Below, in pieces: positions 28,445 to 38,317 of a DNA stretch of 39,329 nt. This DNA comes from Sphingomonas sp. Leaf10 (lineage in GTDB: Bacteria > Pseudomonadota > Alphaproteobacteria > Sphingomonadales > Sphingomonadaceae). Within the stretch, counting starts at the first letter, position 1. Each line of letters starts with the position of its first letter. The stretch spans positions 630,364-669,692 of the forward strand of contig NZ_LMKE01000001.1 of NCBI RefSeq assembly GCF_001421245.1, in the 5' to 3' direction. The notes under the pieces are model-generated. The model was not told the DNA's origin. It searched no databases and saw only the letters and a program-made list of their open reading frames with translations. Both the position numbers and the translations under genes were made by a program.

Positions 28445-30238
28445 ATGCACGCCTATCGCACTCATAACTGCGGCCAGCTCACTGACGCGAACGACGGCGA
28501 TACCGTCCGCCTGTCGGGCTGGGTGCATCGCAAGCGCGACCATGGCGGCGTGCTCTTCATCGATCTGCGCGACCATTACGGCATTACCCAGATCGTCGCC
28601 GACAGCGATTCGCCAGCGCTCGCGCTGCTCGAATCGGCGCGGACCGAATCGGTGCTGACCATCGACGGCAGCGTGAAACTGCGCAGCGAAGCGACCAGGA
28701 ACCCGAACCTTGCGACCGGCGCGATCGAAATCTACGCCCGCGCCGCGACGCTGCAGTCGGCGGCGCAGGAACTGCCGATGCCGGTCGCCGGCGAGGCCGA
28801 GTACCCGGAAGACATTCGCCTGCGCTACCGCTTCCTCGACCTTCGTCGCGAACGGCTGCACGCGAACATCCTGCTGCGCTCGAACGTCATCGCGTCGCTT
28901 CGCCGCCGGATGATCGATCAGGGCTTCACCGAATTCCAGACGCCGATCCTTACCGCGTCGTCGCCCGAAGGCGCACGCGACTATCTGGTCCCCAGCCGCG
29001 TCCATCCGGGCAAATTCTATGCGCTGCCGCAGGCGCCGCAGATGTTTAAGCAGTTGCTGATGGTCGCCGGCTTCGACCGGTACTTCCAGATCGCGCCCTG
29101 CTTCCGCGACGAAGACGCCCGCGCCGATCGTTCGCCGGGCGAGTTCTACCAGCTCGATTTCGAGATGAGCTTCGTCACGCAGGAAGACGTGTTCGCCGCG
29201 ATCGAACCGGTCCTTCACGGCGTGTTCGAGGAATATGCCAACTGGCAAGGCAAGGGCCGCACCGTGTCGCCGCTGCCGTTCAAGCGCATTCCCTACCGCG
29301 AATCGATGCTGAAATACGGCAACGACAAGCCCGACCTTCGCAACCCGCTGCTCATCACCGACGTGTCGGAGCTGTTCGTCGGATCGGGCTTCGGCCGCTT
29401 CGCCTCGATCGTAGAGGCGGGCGACGTGGTCCGTGCAGTGCCGGCGCCCAAGACCGCCGACAAGAGCCGCAAATTCTTCGACGACATGAACGCCTGGGCA
29501 CAGTCCGAAGGGTTTGCCGGCCTCGGCTACGCCACCCGTAAGGGCGGTGAATGGGGCGGCCCGATCGCCAAGAACCATGGCGAGGAAGGCATGGCGAAGA
29601 TCGCCGAAGCGCTCGGCCTCGGCCCCGATGACGGCGTGTTCTTCGCCGCCGGCAAGGAAGCACAAGCCGCCAAGCTCGCCGGCTTCGCCCGCACCCGCGT
29701 TGCCGAGACGCTTGGGCTGATCGACGACAAGCGCTTCGAATTCTGCTGGATCGTCGACTTCCCGATGTTCGAATATGACGAGGACGCGAAGAAGGTCGAC
29801 TTCAGCCACAACCCCTTCTCGATGCCGCAGGGCGAGATGGAAGCGCTGGAAACGATGAACCCGCTCGACATCCTAGCCTATCAGTACGACATCGTCTGCA
29901 ACGGCGTGGAGCTGTCGTCGGGCGCGATCCGGAACCATCGCCCGGAAATCATGTACAAGGCGTTCGAGATCGCCGGCTACACCCAGGAAGACGTCGACAC
30001 GAACTTCGCGGGCATGATCAACGCGTTCAAGTTCGGCGCCCCGCCGCACGGCGGCTCGGCGCCGGGCGTCGACCGGATCGTCATGCTGTTGGCGGATGAA
30101 CCGAACATCCGCGAGGTGATCACCTTCCCGATGACGCAGAAGGCCGAAGACCTGATGATGGGCGCACCGAACTACGCGACGCCAAAGCAGCTGCGCGAAC
30201 TGAACATCCGCGTGACCGTCGACGGTCCGAAGGAATAA
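28445..30238 (+). CDS. aspS: Aspartyl-tRNA synthetase (bacterial type)
   Basis: AspS charges tRNA(Asp) with aspartate. The 597-residue protein has the N-terminal OB-fold anticodon-binding domain (1-105), class II motif 2 region ([19 protein letters not shown]), the bacterial GAD insertion (about 290-420) and motif 3 ([13 protein letters not shown]). In the anticodon domain the loop reads RKRDHGG with His33 and later RSEATRN with Ala83. His at the first position is the residue associated with non-discriminating enzymes that also charge tRNA(Asn). The ATG at 28445 gives the usual N-terminus; the frame is open about 80 bases upstream. It is followed by a long palindromic repeat. Confidence 0.98.
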   Translation: MHAYRTHNCGQLTDANDGDTVRLSGWVHRKRDHGGVLFIDLRDHYGITQIVADSDSPALALLESARTESVLTIDGSVKLRSEATRNPNLATGAIEIYARAATLQSAAQELPMPVAGEAEYPEDIRLRYRFLDLRRERLHANILLRSNVIASLRRRMIDQGFTEFQTPILTASSPEGARDYLVPSRVHPGKFYALPQAPQMFKQLLMVAGFDRYFQIAPCFRDEDARADRSPGEFYQLDFEMSFVTQEDVFAAIEPVLHGVFEEYANWQGKGRTVSPLPFKRIPYRESMLKYGNDKPDLRNPLLITDVSELFVGSGFGRFASIVEAGDVVRAVPAPKTADKSRKFFDDMNAWAQSEGFAGLGYATRKGGEWGGPIAKNHGEEGMAKIAEALGLGPDDGVFFAAGKEAQAAKLAGFARTRVAETLGLIDDKRFEFCWIVDFPMFEYDEDAKKVDFSHNPFSMPQGEMEALETMNPLDILAYQYDIVCNGVELSSGAIRNHRPEIMYKAFEIAGYTQEDVDTNFAGMINAFKFGAPPHGGSAPGVDRIVMLLADEPNIREVITFPMTQKAEDLMMGAPNYATPKQLRELNIRVTVDGPKE

Positions 30239-30239
30239 T

Positions 30240-30376
30240 CCTCCCCGGAACGGGAAGGGGGACCGCTCGCGTTAGCGTGGGGTGGAGGGGGTTGTCCTGT
30301 TCCACTACCCTCGCGTTGCGAGGCGATCCCCCTCCACCATGCTGCGAGTGGTCCCCTTCCCGCGAAGCGGGGAGGA
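30240..30376. repeat. Long palindromic repeat between aspS and the carbonic anhydrase gene
   Basis: The left arm (30240-30291: CCTCCCCG, GGGAAGGGG, ACCGCTCGC, GGTGGAGGGGG) matches the reverse complement of the right arm (30328-30376: CCTCCCCGCTTCGCGGGAAG, ACCACTCGC, GGTGGAGGGGG) with small gaps. The unit folds into a hairpin of about 45-50 pairs with a central loop of about 35 bases. It fills the whole gap between two convergent genes and may block read-through both ways. CTCCCCG...GGAGGGGG repeats are typical of sphingomonad intergenic DNA. Confidence 0.85.
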
Positions 30377-30386
30377 GCTTAAAGCC

Positions 30387-31010
30387 TCACGCGTTTTCGA
30401 ACGTTTCGCCTTCCAGCACACGCAGGCGGCCGTCTTCGATCGCAAAGACCGCGCCGTGCAACTTGAGCTTGCCGGCCTCGACCCGCTCCTTGACGAACGG
30501 GAAGGTCATCAGGTTCTGGAGCGAGACCTTCACGCCCTCCTGTTCCAGCGCCTTCTGCCCTTCGGGTCCGGTGCCGTGCTGGGCCACCACCTTCTCGCGC
30601 GCCTCGTCGAGCAAATCGATCCAGTGCGCCACGAAGCCGCCTTCACCCGGCTTGGTATTGGCCAACGCCTGCGTCAGGCAGGCGTTGACGCCGCCACAGG
30701 CTCCGTGGCCGAGGACAAGGACTTCCTCGACCTCCAACTTCGTGACCGCGAATTCCAGCGCTGCCGAAACGCCGTGGCGCCCGCCATCGTCCTCGAACGG
30801 CGGTACGAGGTTGGCGACGTTGCGCACCACGAAGATTTCGCCCGGCCGTGCGCCGAAGATCGTCGCCGGATCGACCCGGCTGTCGGAACAGGCGATCACC
30901 ATGACCTTCGGGCTCTGACCCGTCGCCAGTTCGCTCCAGCGTTCGCGTTCCTGCTGCCATTCGGTGCCGCGGAAGCGATAATAGCCCTCTTTGAGGTCGC
31001 TGAAGTGCAT
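30387..31010 (-). CDS. Beta-carbonic anhydrase
   Basis: This enzyme interconverts CO2 and bicarbonate in the cytoplasm. The 207-residue protein has the beta-class zinc ligands Cys41 (ACSDSRVDP), His102 and Cys105 (GHGACGG), with the Asp43-Arg45 catalytic pair also present. The ATG at 31010 has GGAG 9 bases upstream; a TTG one codon before is unlikely. It is a stand-alone gene, convergent with aspS and divergent from lipA. Confidence 0.95.
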   Translation of the reverse strand: MHFSDLKEGYYRFRGTEWQQERERWSELATGQSPKVMVIACSDSRVDPATIFGARPGEIFVVRNVANLVPPFEDDGGRHGVSAALEFAVTKLEVEEVLVLGHGACGGVNACLTQALANTKPGEGGFVAHWIDLLDEAREKVVAQHGTGPEGQKALEQEGVKVSLQNLMTFPFVKERVEAGKLKLHGAVFAIEDGRLRVLEGETFENA

Positions 31011-31120
31011 CAATCAATCTCCGTCATATGATATAGACCTTCCCTCGATCGCTAGACGCACGGGGGCCGCGAACGTTGCAGGCGGTTGTTCGTTTCGCCG
31101 CGCATCGCTATCTGACACGA

Positions 31121-32047
31121 ATGAACGAGATGACGCCGCTGCCCCGCCCCGAACGGACCCGCAAGCCCGACTGGATTCGGGTCAAGGCACCGACCGGAAA
31201 GGTCGTGGCTGAAACCCGCGCGCTGATGCGCTCGAAAAGCCTGACCACGGTCTGCGAGGAAGCAGCCTGCCCGAATATCGGCGAATGCTGGTCGAAGAAG
31301 CACGCGACCGTCATGATCCTCGGCGACACCTGCACCCGCGCCTGTGCATTCTGCAACGTCAAGACCGGCATGCCACGCGCGGTCGACCCGATGGAGCCGC
31401 GGCATGTCGCCGAAGCGGCGGCGGCGATGGGGCTGAACCACATCGTCATCACCTCGGTCGACCGCGACGACCTGCCCGATGGCGGCGCGAAGCAGTTCGT
31501 GAAGGTGATCGAGGCGATCCGCGCCGCGAATCCGATCACGACGATCGAGATCCTGACCCCCGATTTCCGCAACAAGCACGAAGCGGCGGTCGAGATGATC
31601 GTGGCGGCGCGCCCCGACGTCTATAACCACAATCTCGAAACCGTGCCGCGCCTCTACCCGACGATCCGTCCGGGCGCGCGCTATTACGCGTCGCTGCGGC
31701 TGCTGGAGAGCGTCAAGAAGCTCGACCCGTCGATCTTCACCAAGTCGGGCATCATGCTGGGCCTCGGCGAAGAGCGTCTGGAGGTGCATCAGGTGATGGA
31801 CGACATGCGCTCTGCCGACATCGATTTCCTGACGATGGGCCAGTATCTGCAACCGACGCCCAAGCACGCCAAGGTCATCGATTTCGTGACGCCCAAGGCG
31901 TTCGACGGCTTCGCCGCCATCGCCCGTGCAAAGGGTTTCCTGCTGGTCGCATCGTCGCCGCTCACCCGGTCGAGCTATCACGCCGGCGACGATTTCGAAC
32001 GGATGCGGGCGAACCGCGATACGAAGCTTGGCGTTGTTCGCGCCTGA
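31121..32047 (+). CDS. lipA: Lipoyl synthase
   Basis: LipA inserts two sulfur atoms into octanoyl groups on lipoyl domains of 2-oxoacid dehydrogenases and the glycine cleavage system. The 308-residue radical-SAM enzyme has both iron-sulfur sets: the auxiliary cluster cysteines Cys45, Cys50 and Cys56 ([12 protein letters not shown]) and the SAM cluster cysteines Cys71, Cys75 and Cys78 (CTRACAFC). The C-terminal RSSY motif that completes the auxiliary cluster is also intact. The ATG at 31121 is used; another at 31130 is possible. It overlaps the next gene by one base (TGATG). Confidence 0.97.
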   Translation: MNEMTPLPRPERTRKPDWIRVKAPTGKVVAETRALMRSKSLTTVCEEAACPNIGECWSKKHATVMILGDTCTRACAFCNVKTGMPRAVDPMEPRHVAEAAAAMGLNHIVITSVDRDDLPDGGAKQFVKVIEAIRAANPITTIEILTPDFRNKHEAAVEMIVAARPDVYNHNLETVPRLYPTIRPGARYYASLRLLESVKKLDPSIFTKSGIMLGLGEERLEVHQVMDDMRSADIDFLTMGQYLQPTPKHAKVIDFVTPKAFDGFAAIARAKGFLLVASSPLTRSSYHAGDDFERMRANRDTKLGVVRA

Positions 32048-32547
32048 TGCCCAAGCATAGCGAAACCCGCCATCTGCCCTACAGCCCCGAACAGATGTTC
32101 GATCTGGTCGCCGATGTCGCGCGCTATGGCGAATTTCTGCCATGGGTCAGCGCGATCCGGGTGCGGTCGAACAGCGAAACCGAAATGGTCGCCGACATGA
32201 TCGTCGGGTTCAAGGGACTGCGCGAAAGCTTCACGTCGAAGGTGCAGAAGGAGCGGCCCGACCATATCCGGGTGGACTATCTCGACGGGCCGCTGAAATA
32301 TCTGAACAACGACTGGCGTTTTCGCCCCGATGGTCAGGGCGGTTGCTATGTCGATTTCGGCGTCGATTTCCAGTTCAAGAGCCGCATGTTCGAAATGCTG
32401 GCCGGGCAGGTCTTCGATCGCGCGCTGCGCAAGATGATCGGCGCATTCGAAGATCGCGCCGCCGCCCTTTACGGCGATTCGGCGACCGGTTCCTCGGGTG
32501 CCACCTCCGGCGGCAGCAGCAGTTCGAGCGCACACAGCGCGGCCTGA
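32047..32547 (+). CDS. RatA/COQ10-like START-domain protein
   Basis: This 166-residue protein belongs to the polyketide cyclase/START superfamily, COQ10/RatA branch: HLPYSPEQMFDLVADVARYGEFLPW at residues 9-33 (shown here only by its ends, HLPYSP and GEFLPW), then VDFGVDFQFKSRMFE and FDRALRKMIGAFEDRA. In eukaryotes and alphaproteobacteria such proteins bind ubiquinone and assist its use in respiration; E. coli RatA was proposed to affect ribosome assembly. The last 24 residues are Ser/Gly/Ala-rich and low complexity. This tail is encoded opposite the end of cinA, with 79 bases shared. The ATG overlaps the lipA stop, so the two are co-expressed. Confidence 0.92.
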   Translation: MPKHSETRHLPYSPEQMFDLVADVARYGEFLPWVSAIRVRSNSETEMVADMIVGFKGLRESFTSKVQKERPDHIRVDYLDGPLKYLNNDWRFRPDGQGGCYVDFGVDFQFKSRMFEMLAGQVFDRALRKMIGAFEDRAAALYGDSATGSSGATSGGSSSSSAHSAA

Positions 32548-33008
32548 AGCCGGATACCGCCACGCCCAAGATCGCCGAACTGGCGCAGGTCGGCCACGAC
32601 CTTCGCCGGATCGCCGCCCTTTTCGGCGCGGGCGAAGACCACGGTACCGACCGGTTTCTTCTCGGTGCCACCGCCCGGACCGGCGACGCCGGTGATCGCG
32701 ACCGCGACATCGGCCTGGGTCACCTCCAGCGCGCCCTGTGCCATGCTCCACGCAGTCGCGATCGATACCGCGCCGAACGTTTCCAGCACGTCGGAACTGA
32801 CCTTCACCAGATCGACCTTGGCATCGTTCGAATAGGTCACGAACCCTGCGCTGAATACATCGGAGCAACCCGGAATTTCGGTAATCGCCGCCGACACCAG
32901 TCCGCCGGTGCAGCTTTCCGCCAACGCGATCCGTCGACCGGCCGCACGGTTCGCGTCGACGACCCGGCGTGCGGCATCGACCAGTTCGGGGGGCAAGATA
33001 CTGTCCAT
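32469..33008 (-). CDS. CinA-family nicotinamide-nucleotide amidohydrolase
   Basis: This 179-residue single-domain CinA C-terminal protein matches PncC-type enzymes that deamidate nicotinamide mononucleotide in NAD recycling. Family motifs are ALAESCTGGLVSAAIT (about residues 30-45), SAGFVTYSNDAK, AVAITGVAGPGGGTEKKPVGTV and VVFARA. It lacks the N-terminal MoCF domain of full CinA. The ATG at 33008 gives the expected start; upstream codons belong to intergenic sequence and the end of the preceding gene. The last 14 residues are Pro/Glu-rich and lie opposite the RatA gene tail. It is the third gene of an ispDF operon. Confidence 0.93.
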   Translation of the reverse strand: MDSILPPELVDAARRVVDANRAAGRRIALAESCTGGLVSAAITEIPGCSDVFSAGFVTYSNDAKVDLVKVSSDVLETFGAVSIATAWSMAQGALEVTQADVAVAITGVAGPGGGTEKKPVGTVVFARAEKGGDPAKVVADLRQFGDLGRGGIRLQAALCALELLLPPEVAPEEPVAESP

Positions 33009-33012
33009 TACA

Positions 33013-33528
33013 TCAATTCCGGGCACGTTGTCCGCAAAGCGGCAGGCGCATTTGGGGGTTGGGGCGGTCGGCATCGATCTGTGCGAACAACACGATCAGG
33101 CCGGCGACGTTGCGCGGCGGCAGCAACTGGACGAGATTGGCGGCGCGCTCGATCCGCGGACAGTCGGCGGGTTCGATATTGCCGACCACCATCGGTGCGA
33201 TCAGCGACGCGACGATCGGGGCCGCGAACGACGAATCGAGCAGTTGGAGCGCCTGCGGCGCGGTCAGCCGGCCTAGCGCCGCCTTCGCCTGAGGCCATGC
33301 CGCCTCGGTTTCGGCTTCATAGCGGGCGAGAAACGGCCCGCTGGTCCGCCGGATCAGCGCCGTAGCCGGCAGGGCGTTGGCACAGCGTGCGCCGGCCTGG
33401 CGGATCAGTTCGGGCGCGACGAACAGCACCAGCGCTTCCGCTTCGGCAGCCGTCACGCAGGATGGCTGAGCCTGCGCGGACGCCGAACCGCAGGCGAACA
33501 GCGCGAGGAGGGCCGCGAAGCGCTTCAT
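33013..33528 (-). CDS. Exported protein of unknown function
   Basis: This 171-residue protein has a Sec signal peptide (about residues 1-19, cleavage near ASAQ) and a mostly helical mature region with four cysteines (PSC near 24, ARC near 49, ADC near 123, PLC near 165), which suggests two disulfides in the periplasm. I do not recognise a named family. The ATG at 33528 overlaps the ispDF stop (ATGA), and the cinA gene starts 4 bases after its stop, so it is locked into the ispDF-cinA operon. The context gives no clear role. Confidence 0.78.
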   Translation of the reverse strand: MKRFAALLALFACGSASAQAQPSCVTAAEAEALVLFVAPELIRQAGARCANALPATALIRRTSGPFLARYEAETEAAWPQAKAALGRLTAPQALQLLDSSFAAPIVASLIAPMVVGNIEPADCPRIERAANLVQLLPPRNVAGLIVLFAQIDADRPNPQMRLPLCGQRARN

Positions 33529-34667
33529 GCCGGCACCCGGATCGTTGCGATCGCCTGCGCGGCAATCCCTTCCTGACGACCGGTAAAGCCCAGCCGCTCG
33601 CTGGTCGTCGCCTTGATGCTCACCTGCCGTTCCCCGATGCCCAGGATGTCGGCGATCCGGCTGCGCATCGCCGCCCGGTGCGGACCGATTTTCGGCGCCT
33701 CGCAGATCAGCGTCAGGTCGACGAAGTCGATGATGCCCCCCTCTGCTCGAACAAGCTCGGCGGCATGGGCGAGAAACTGTCCCGATTCGGCACCGCGCCA
33801 TTGCGGATCACTTGGCGGGAAGTGCGTGCCGATATCACCCGCGCCGATCGTGCCGAGCAGGGCATCGGTGATGGCATGCAGCGCGACATCGGCGTCGCTA
33901 TGCCCCGAAAGACCGCGATCATGCGGGATCAACACCCCACCCAGCCACAATTCCTCGCCGGTTTCGAGGCGATGGACGTCGTAGCCGGTGGCGCTGCGCG
34001 ATACGAGCGCGGGGAGGGCACGCGCTTCGGCCAGAGCGAAATCCGCCGGATAGGTTATCTTGTCGAGCATCGGGTCTCCTTCGACCATTGCGACCTCCAG
34101 CCCGATAGCACGCAGCATCTGCGCATCGTCGGTCGCTTCGGCGCTGGCGTCCCATGCATTATGCGCCTCACGGATCGCGGGCACGGCAAAGGCTTGCGGT
34201 GTCTGCACCCGGACCAGCGCGGCGCGCGGTACGACATCGCCCAACGCCGTGCCGCCGTGCGCCAGCGTATCGGCGACCGGCAGCACCGGTACCGCGCCGG
34301 GCGCATGGTCGAGCGCCGCGAGCAATCGGTCGATCGTGTCGGCCGGCACGAACGGCCGTGCCGCATCGTGAATCAGCACCCGTGCCGCATCGCCGATCGC
34401 GGCGAGACCGGCGGCCACACTTTCACGCCGGGTCGCCCCGCCGATGACATGCTCGACTTCGCCGATCGCGGCACGCAGCGCGTCGGCCTGTCCGGCACCG
34501 ATCACCACGACTACCCGGTCGATACCCGGATGCGCTGACAGCGCCGCATGGGCATGGGCGACCATCGACCGTCCGGCGACTGGCACGAACTGCTTCGGGG
34601 TGGCGCTGCCCGATCGCGTGCCTTGCCCGGCGGCGACGATCAGCGCGACTGTTGATCCGGTCTGCAT
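33525..34667 (-). CDS. ispDF: Bifunctional IspD/IspF, MEP isoprenoid pathway
   Basis: This fused enzyme carries 2-C-methyl-D-erythritol 4-phosphate cytidylyltransferase (IspD, about residues 1-215) and 2-C-methyl-D-erythritol 2,4-cyclodiphosphate synthase (IspF, about 220-380). The IspD part shows ALIVAAGQGTRSG and LIHDAARPFV; the IspF part shows TGYDVHRL (metal-binding Asp and His), SGHSDADVALHAITDALLG and KATTSERLGFTGRQEGIAAQ. The 380-residue length fits the fusion common in alphaproteobacteria. The ATG at 34667 is chosen because MQTGSTVALIVAAG is the normal N-terminus. It begins an operon with the exported protein and cinA. Confidence 0.97.
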   Translation of the reverse strand: MQTGSTVALIVAAGQGTRSGSATPKQFVPVAGRSMVAHAHAALSAHPGIDRVVVVIGAGQADALRAAIGEVEHVIGGATRRESVAAGLAAIGDAARVLIHDAARPFVPADTIDRLLAALDHAPGAVPVLPVADTLAHGGTALGDVVPRAALVRVQTPQAFAVPAIREAHNAWDASAEATDDAQMLRAIGLEVAMVEGDPMLDKITYPADFALAEARALPALVSRSATGYDVHRLETGEELWLGGVLIPHDRGLSGHSDADVALHAITDALLGTIGAGDIGTHFPPSDPQWRGAESGQFLAHAAELVRAEGGIIDFVDLTLICEAPKIGPHRAAMRSRIADILGIGERQVSIKATTSERLGFTGRQEGIAAQAIATIRVPA

Positions 34668-34706
34668 GGCCGTCCGCCTAGCGCAAGGCGCGTGCCCCCG
34701 CCAGCC

Positions 34707-34735
34707 TTGCCCTACGTGGCACTTTGCGCTAGGAG
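34707..34735 (+). promoter_or_regulatory. Candidate promoter of dusB-ntrBC
   Basis: TTGCCC (34707-34712), 17 bases, then TAGGAG (34730-34735), 24 bases before the dusB ATG. Same geometry as the candidate promoters of ndk and the M28 peptidase gene. Pattern-based. Confidence 0.4.
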
Positions 34736-34759
34736 CTGCCCGATTTTCAGGCACAGTCC

Positions 34760-35755
34760 ATGACCCTAGTTCCCATCCGTATCGGCGATGTCGTCATCGA
34801 CATGCCGGTGATCCTCGCGCCGATGACTGGCGTCACCGACCTGCCGTTCCGCAAGATGGTGCGGCGGCATGGATCGGGGCTGAACGTCACCGAAATGATC
34901 GCGAGCCAGGCCGCGATCCGCGAAACGCGCCAGTCGATCCAGAAGGCGATGTGGGACCCGGTCGAGGAACCGGTGTCGATGCAGCTCGTCGGCTGCACGC
35001 CCGTCGAAATGGGCGAGGCGGCCAAGCTTGCCGAGGACAAGGGCGCGGCGATCGTCGACATCAACATGGGCTGTCCCGTGCGCAAGGTGACGAACGGCGA
35101 TGCCGGATCGGCGCTGATGCGCGACCTGCCGCTCGCCGCCGAACTGATCGCTGCGGTGGTGAAGGCGGTAAAGGTGCCGGTAACGGTCAAGATGCGAATG
35201 GGCTGGGACCATAGCAGCCTGAACGCGCCGGAACTGGCGCATATCGCCGAGGATCTGGGCGCGCAGATGGTGACCGTCCATGGCCGCACCCGCAATCAGA
35301 TGTATCGCGATCATGCCGACTGGGGGTTCGTCCGCCTGGTGAAGGATGCGGTCAAGGTGCCGGTGATCGTGAACGGCGACATCTGCTCGGTCGACGACGC
35401 CCGGACCGCGCTTGAACAGTCCGGCGCGGACGGCGTGATGATCGGTCGCGGCGCCTATGGCCGGCCGTGGTTGCTGGCGCAGGTCATGGCGGCACTGTCG
35501 GGTGGCCATGTTCCGGGCGATCCTTCGATCGAGGAACAATATTGCCTGATCCTCGAACATTATCACATGATGCTTGACCATTATGGGGCCGAAACCGGCG
35601 TCAACATGATGCGCAAGCATATCGGTTGGTATACCAAGGGGCTGCATGGCTCCGCCGATTTCCGGAACAAGGTTAATCAGGAAGCCAGCGCCACGACGGT
35701 ACTGGCGATGCTCGACGAATTCTACGCACCATGGTGCTCGCGCGCGGCGGCGTGA
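34760..35755 (+). CDS. dusB: tRNA-dihydrouridine synthase B
   Basis: DusB reduces specific uridines in the tRNA D-loop to dihydrouridine with FMN and NADPH. The 331-residue protein starts with the FMN-binding barrel (LAPMTGVTDLPFRKMVRR), has the catalytic Cys105 in INMGCPVRKV, then VTVHGRTRNQMY and the phosphate site DGVMIGRGAYGRPWL. The C-terminal helical tRNA-binding domain includes the MRKHIGWY motif. It leads the nitrogen-regulation genes, an order known from many alphaproteobacteria (nifR3-ntrB-ntrC). Its end overlaps the beginning of ntrB. Confidence 0.96.
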   Translation: MTLVPIRIGDVVIDMPVILAPMTGVTDLPFRKMVRRHGSGLNVTEMIASQAAIRETRQSIQKAMWDPVEEPVSMQLVGCTPVEMGEAAKLAEDKGAAIVDINMGCPVRKVTNGDAGSALMRDLPLAAELIAAVVKAVKVPVTVKMRMGWDHSSLNAPELAHIAEDLGAQMVTVHGRTRNQMYRDHADWGFVRLVKDAVKVPVIVNGDICSVDDARTALEQSGADGVMIGRGAYGRPWLLAQVMAALSGGHVPGDPSIEEQYCLILEHYHMMLDHYGAETGVNMMRKHIGWYTKGLHGSADFRNKVNQEASATTVLAMLDEFYAPWCSRAAA

Positions 35756-36794
35756 CGTCGTCGACGGCGATGCCGGACTTTGCGGACCTGTTCGCGGGCC
35801 TGCCGGTCGCGGCGCTCGTGCTCGATGATGCCGGCTGCGTCACCCATGCCAATGGCGCGGCCGAACTGCTGCTGAACCTGTCCGACCGGGCGATGCGTGG
35901 CCTGTCGCTGGAACAGATCATCTCGTTGCCGCCCGGCTATGCCGAGCAACGCGACGGACGCGCCTTTGCCAGCTATGACTGCGAATTGCAGCTGAAGCGC
36001 GGCGGGCGGCTGCGCGTCGATTTCCACGACAGCCCGGCCGCGCACGGATCGGCATGGCGCATCGTCATGCTCTACGGCCTGCGCGCGGGCCATGCCATGC
36101 CACAGGCGGCAGGTGCGCGCGCCGCGATCGGCGCGGCGGCGATGCTGGGGCACGAGATCAAGAACCCGCTCTCGGGCATTCGCGGCGCGGCGCAATTACT
36201 GTCGGGCGATGTCGACGATCGCCCGGTGCTGACCGACCTGATCATTGCCGAGGTCGATCGCATCGCGGCGCTGATCGACCGGATGCAGGACTTCACCGAC
36301 GACCGGCCGCGCGAGCTGCTGGCGCAGAACATCTATCCCGTCCTCGCCCATGCGGTACAGCTTGCCGCGGCCGGCTTTGCACGCGACGTGACGATCGAGG
36401 AACGCTTCGATCCTTCGCTCCCCCCGGTCCGGATCGATCGCGACGCCTTTGTCCAGGTCATGGTAAACCTGCTCAAAAATGCCGCCGAAGCGCTTGATAA
36501 GGTGGAGAAACCCCGGATCGTTATCGGCACCGCCTATCGCCACGGCATGTCGCACGCCATCGGCGGCGGACGTCGGGCGGTGCCGATCGAACTGACCGTG
36601 ACCGACAACGGCCCAGGTGCGCCCGCCGATATCGCCGGCCACCTTTTCGAACCCTTTGTCTCGGGCAAGCGGGAAGGGCGGGGGTTCGGCCTGCCGATGG
36701 TCGAGAAGCTGGTTGGTGAGATGGGCGGCCTGGTCCGCTATGCCCGCGAAGGATATCCGCCGATGACCGTGTTCCGCATCCACCTGCCGCGCGC

Positions 36795-36798
<4 letters not shown>
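35752..36798 (+). CDS. ntrB: Nitrogen regulation sensor histidine kinase NtrB (GlnL)
   Basis: NtrB phosphorylates NtrC under nitrogen limitation and is switched by PII. The protein is 348 residues from the GTG at 35752, which overlaps the dusB stop as GTGA; an ATG at 35731 would add 7 residues and an ATG at 35770 would remove 6. It is soluble, with a PAS domain (about residues 10-105) and an H-box MLGHEIKNPLSGIRGAAQLL holding His134. The ATP-binding N (NLLKNAAEAL), G1 (DNGPGAP) and G2 (GRGFGLPMVEKL) boxes are intact. Its stop overlaps the ntrC ATG (ATGA). Confidence 0.94.
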
Positions 36799-38249
<1,451 letters not shown>

Positions 38250-38286
38250 TCGGTCCGCTTTTCGACCATGTTGCGATTTGACGTGC

Positions 38287-38316
38287 GTTGCCGGCCGAAT
38301 GTTGTAAAACGGCAAC
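38287..38316 (+). promoter_or_regulatory. Stem-loop directly in front of the ntrY start codon
   Basis: GTTGCCG (38287-38293) and CGGCAAC (38310-38316) form a perfect 7-base inverted repeat with a 16-base loop. It ends one base before the ntrY ATG at 38318. No Shine-Dalgarno sequence is visible there, so the hairpin could limit ribosome access or form part of an operator. It lies in the 68-base ntrC-ntrY gap. Confidence 0.5.
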
Positions 38317-38317
38317 T

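Noticed and set aside
28442..29809. 455-codon open frame on the minus strand opposite aspS
   Set aside because: It is fully antisense to a conserved aspS, shows no family motif and has no ribosome site.
32469..33074. Longer start for the CinA-family gene at 33074
   Set aside because: The extra 22 residues are read from the preceding gene in another frame and have no similarity to CinA; the ATG at 33008 begins the normal domain.
34717..34730. Possible sigma-54 site (TGGCAC...GC) before dusB-ntrBC
   Set aside because: The GG and GC elements are 10 rather than 12 bases apart and the TTGC part directly abuts GGCAC, so it does not fit a -24/-12 promoter. The TTGCCC-N17-TAGGAG pattern fits better.
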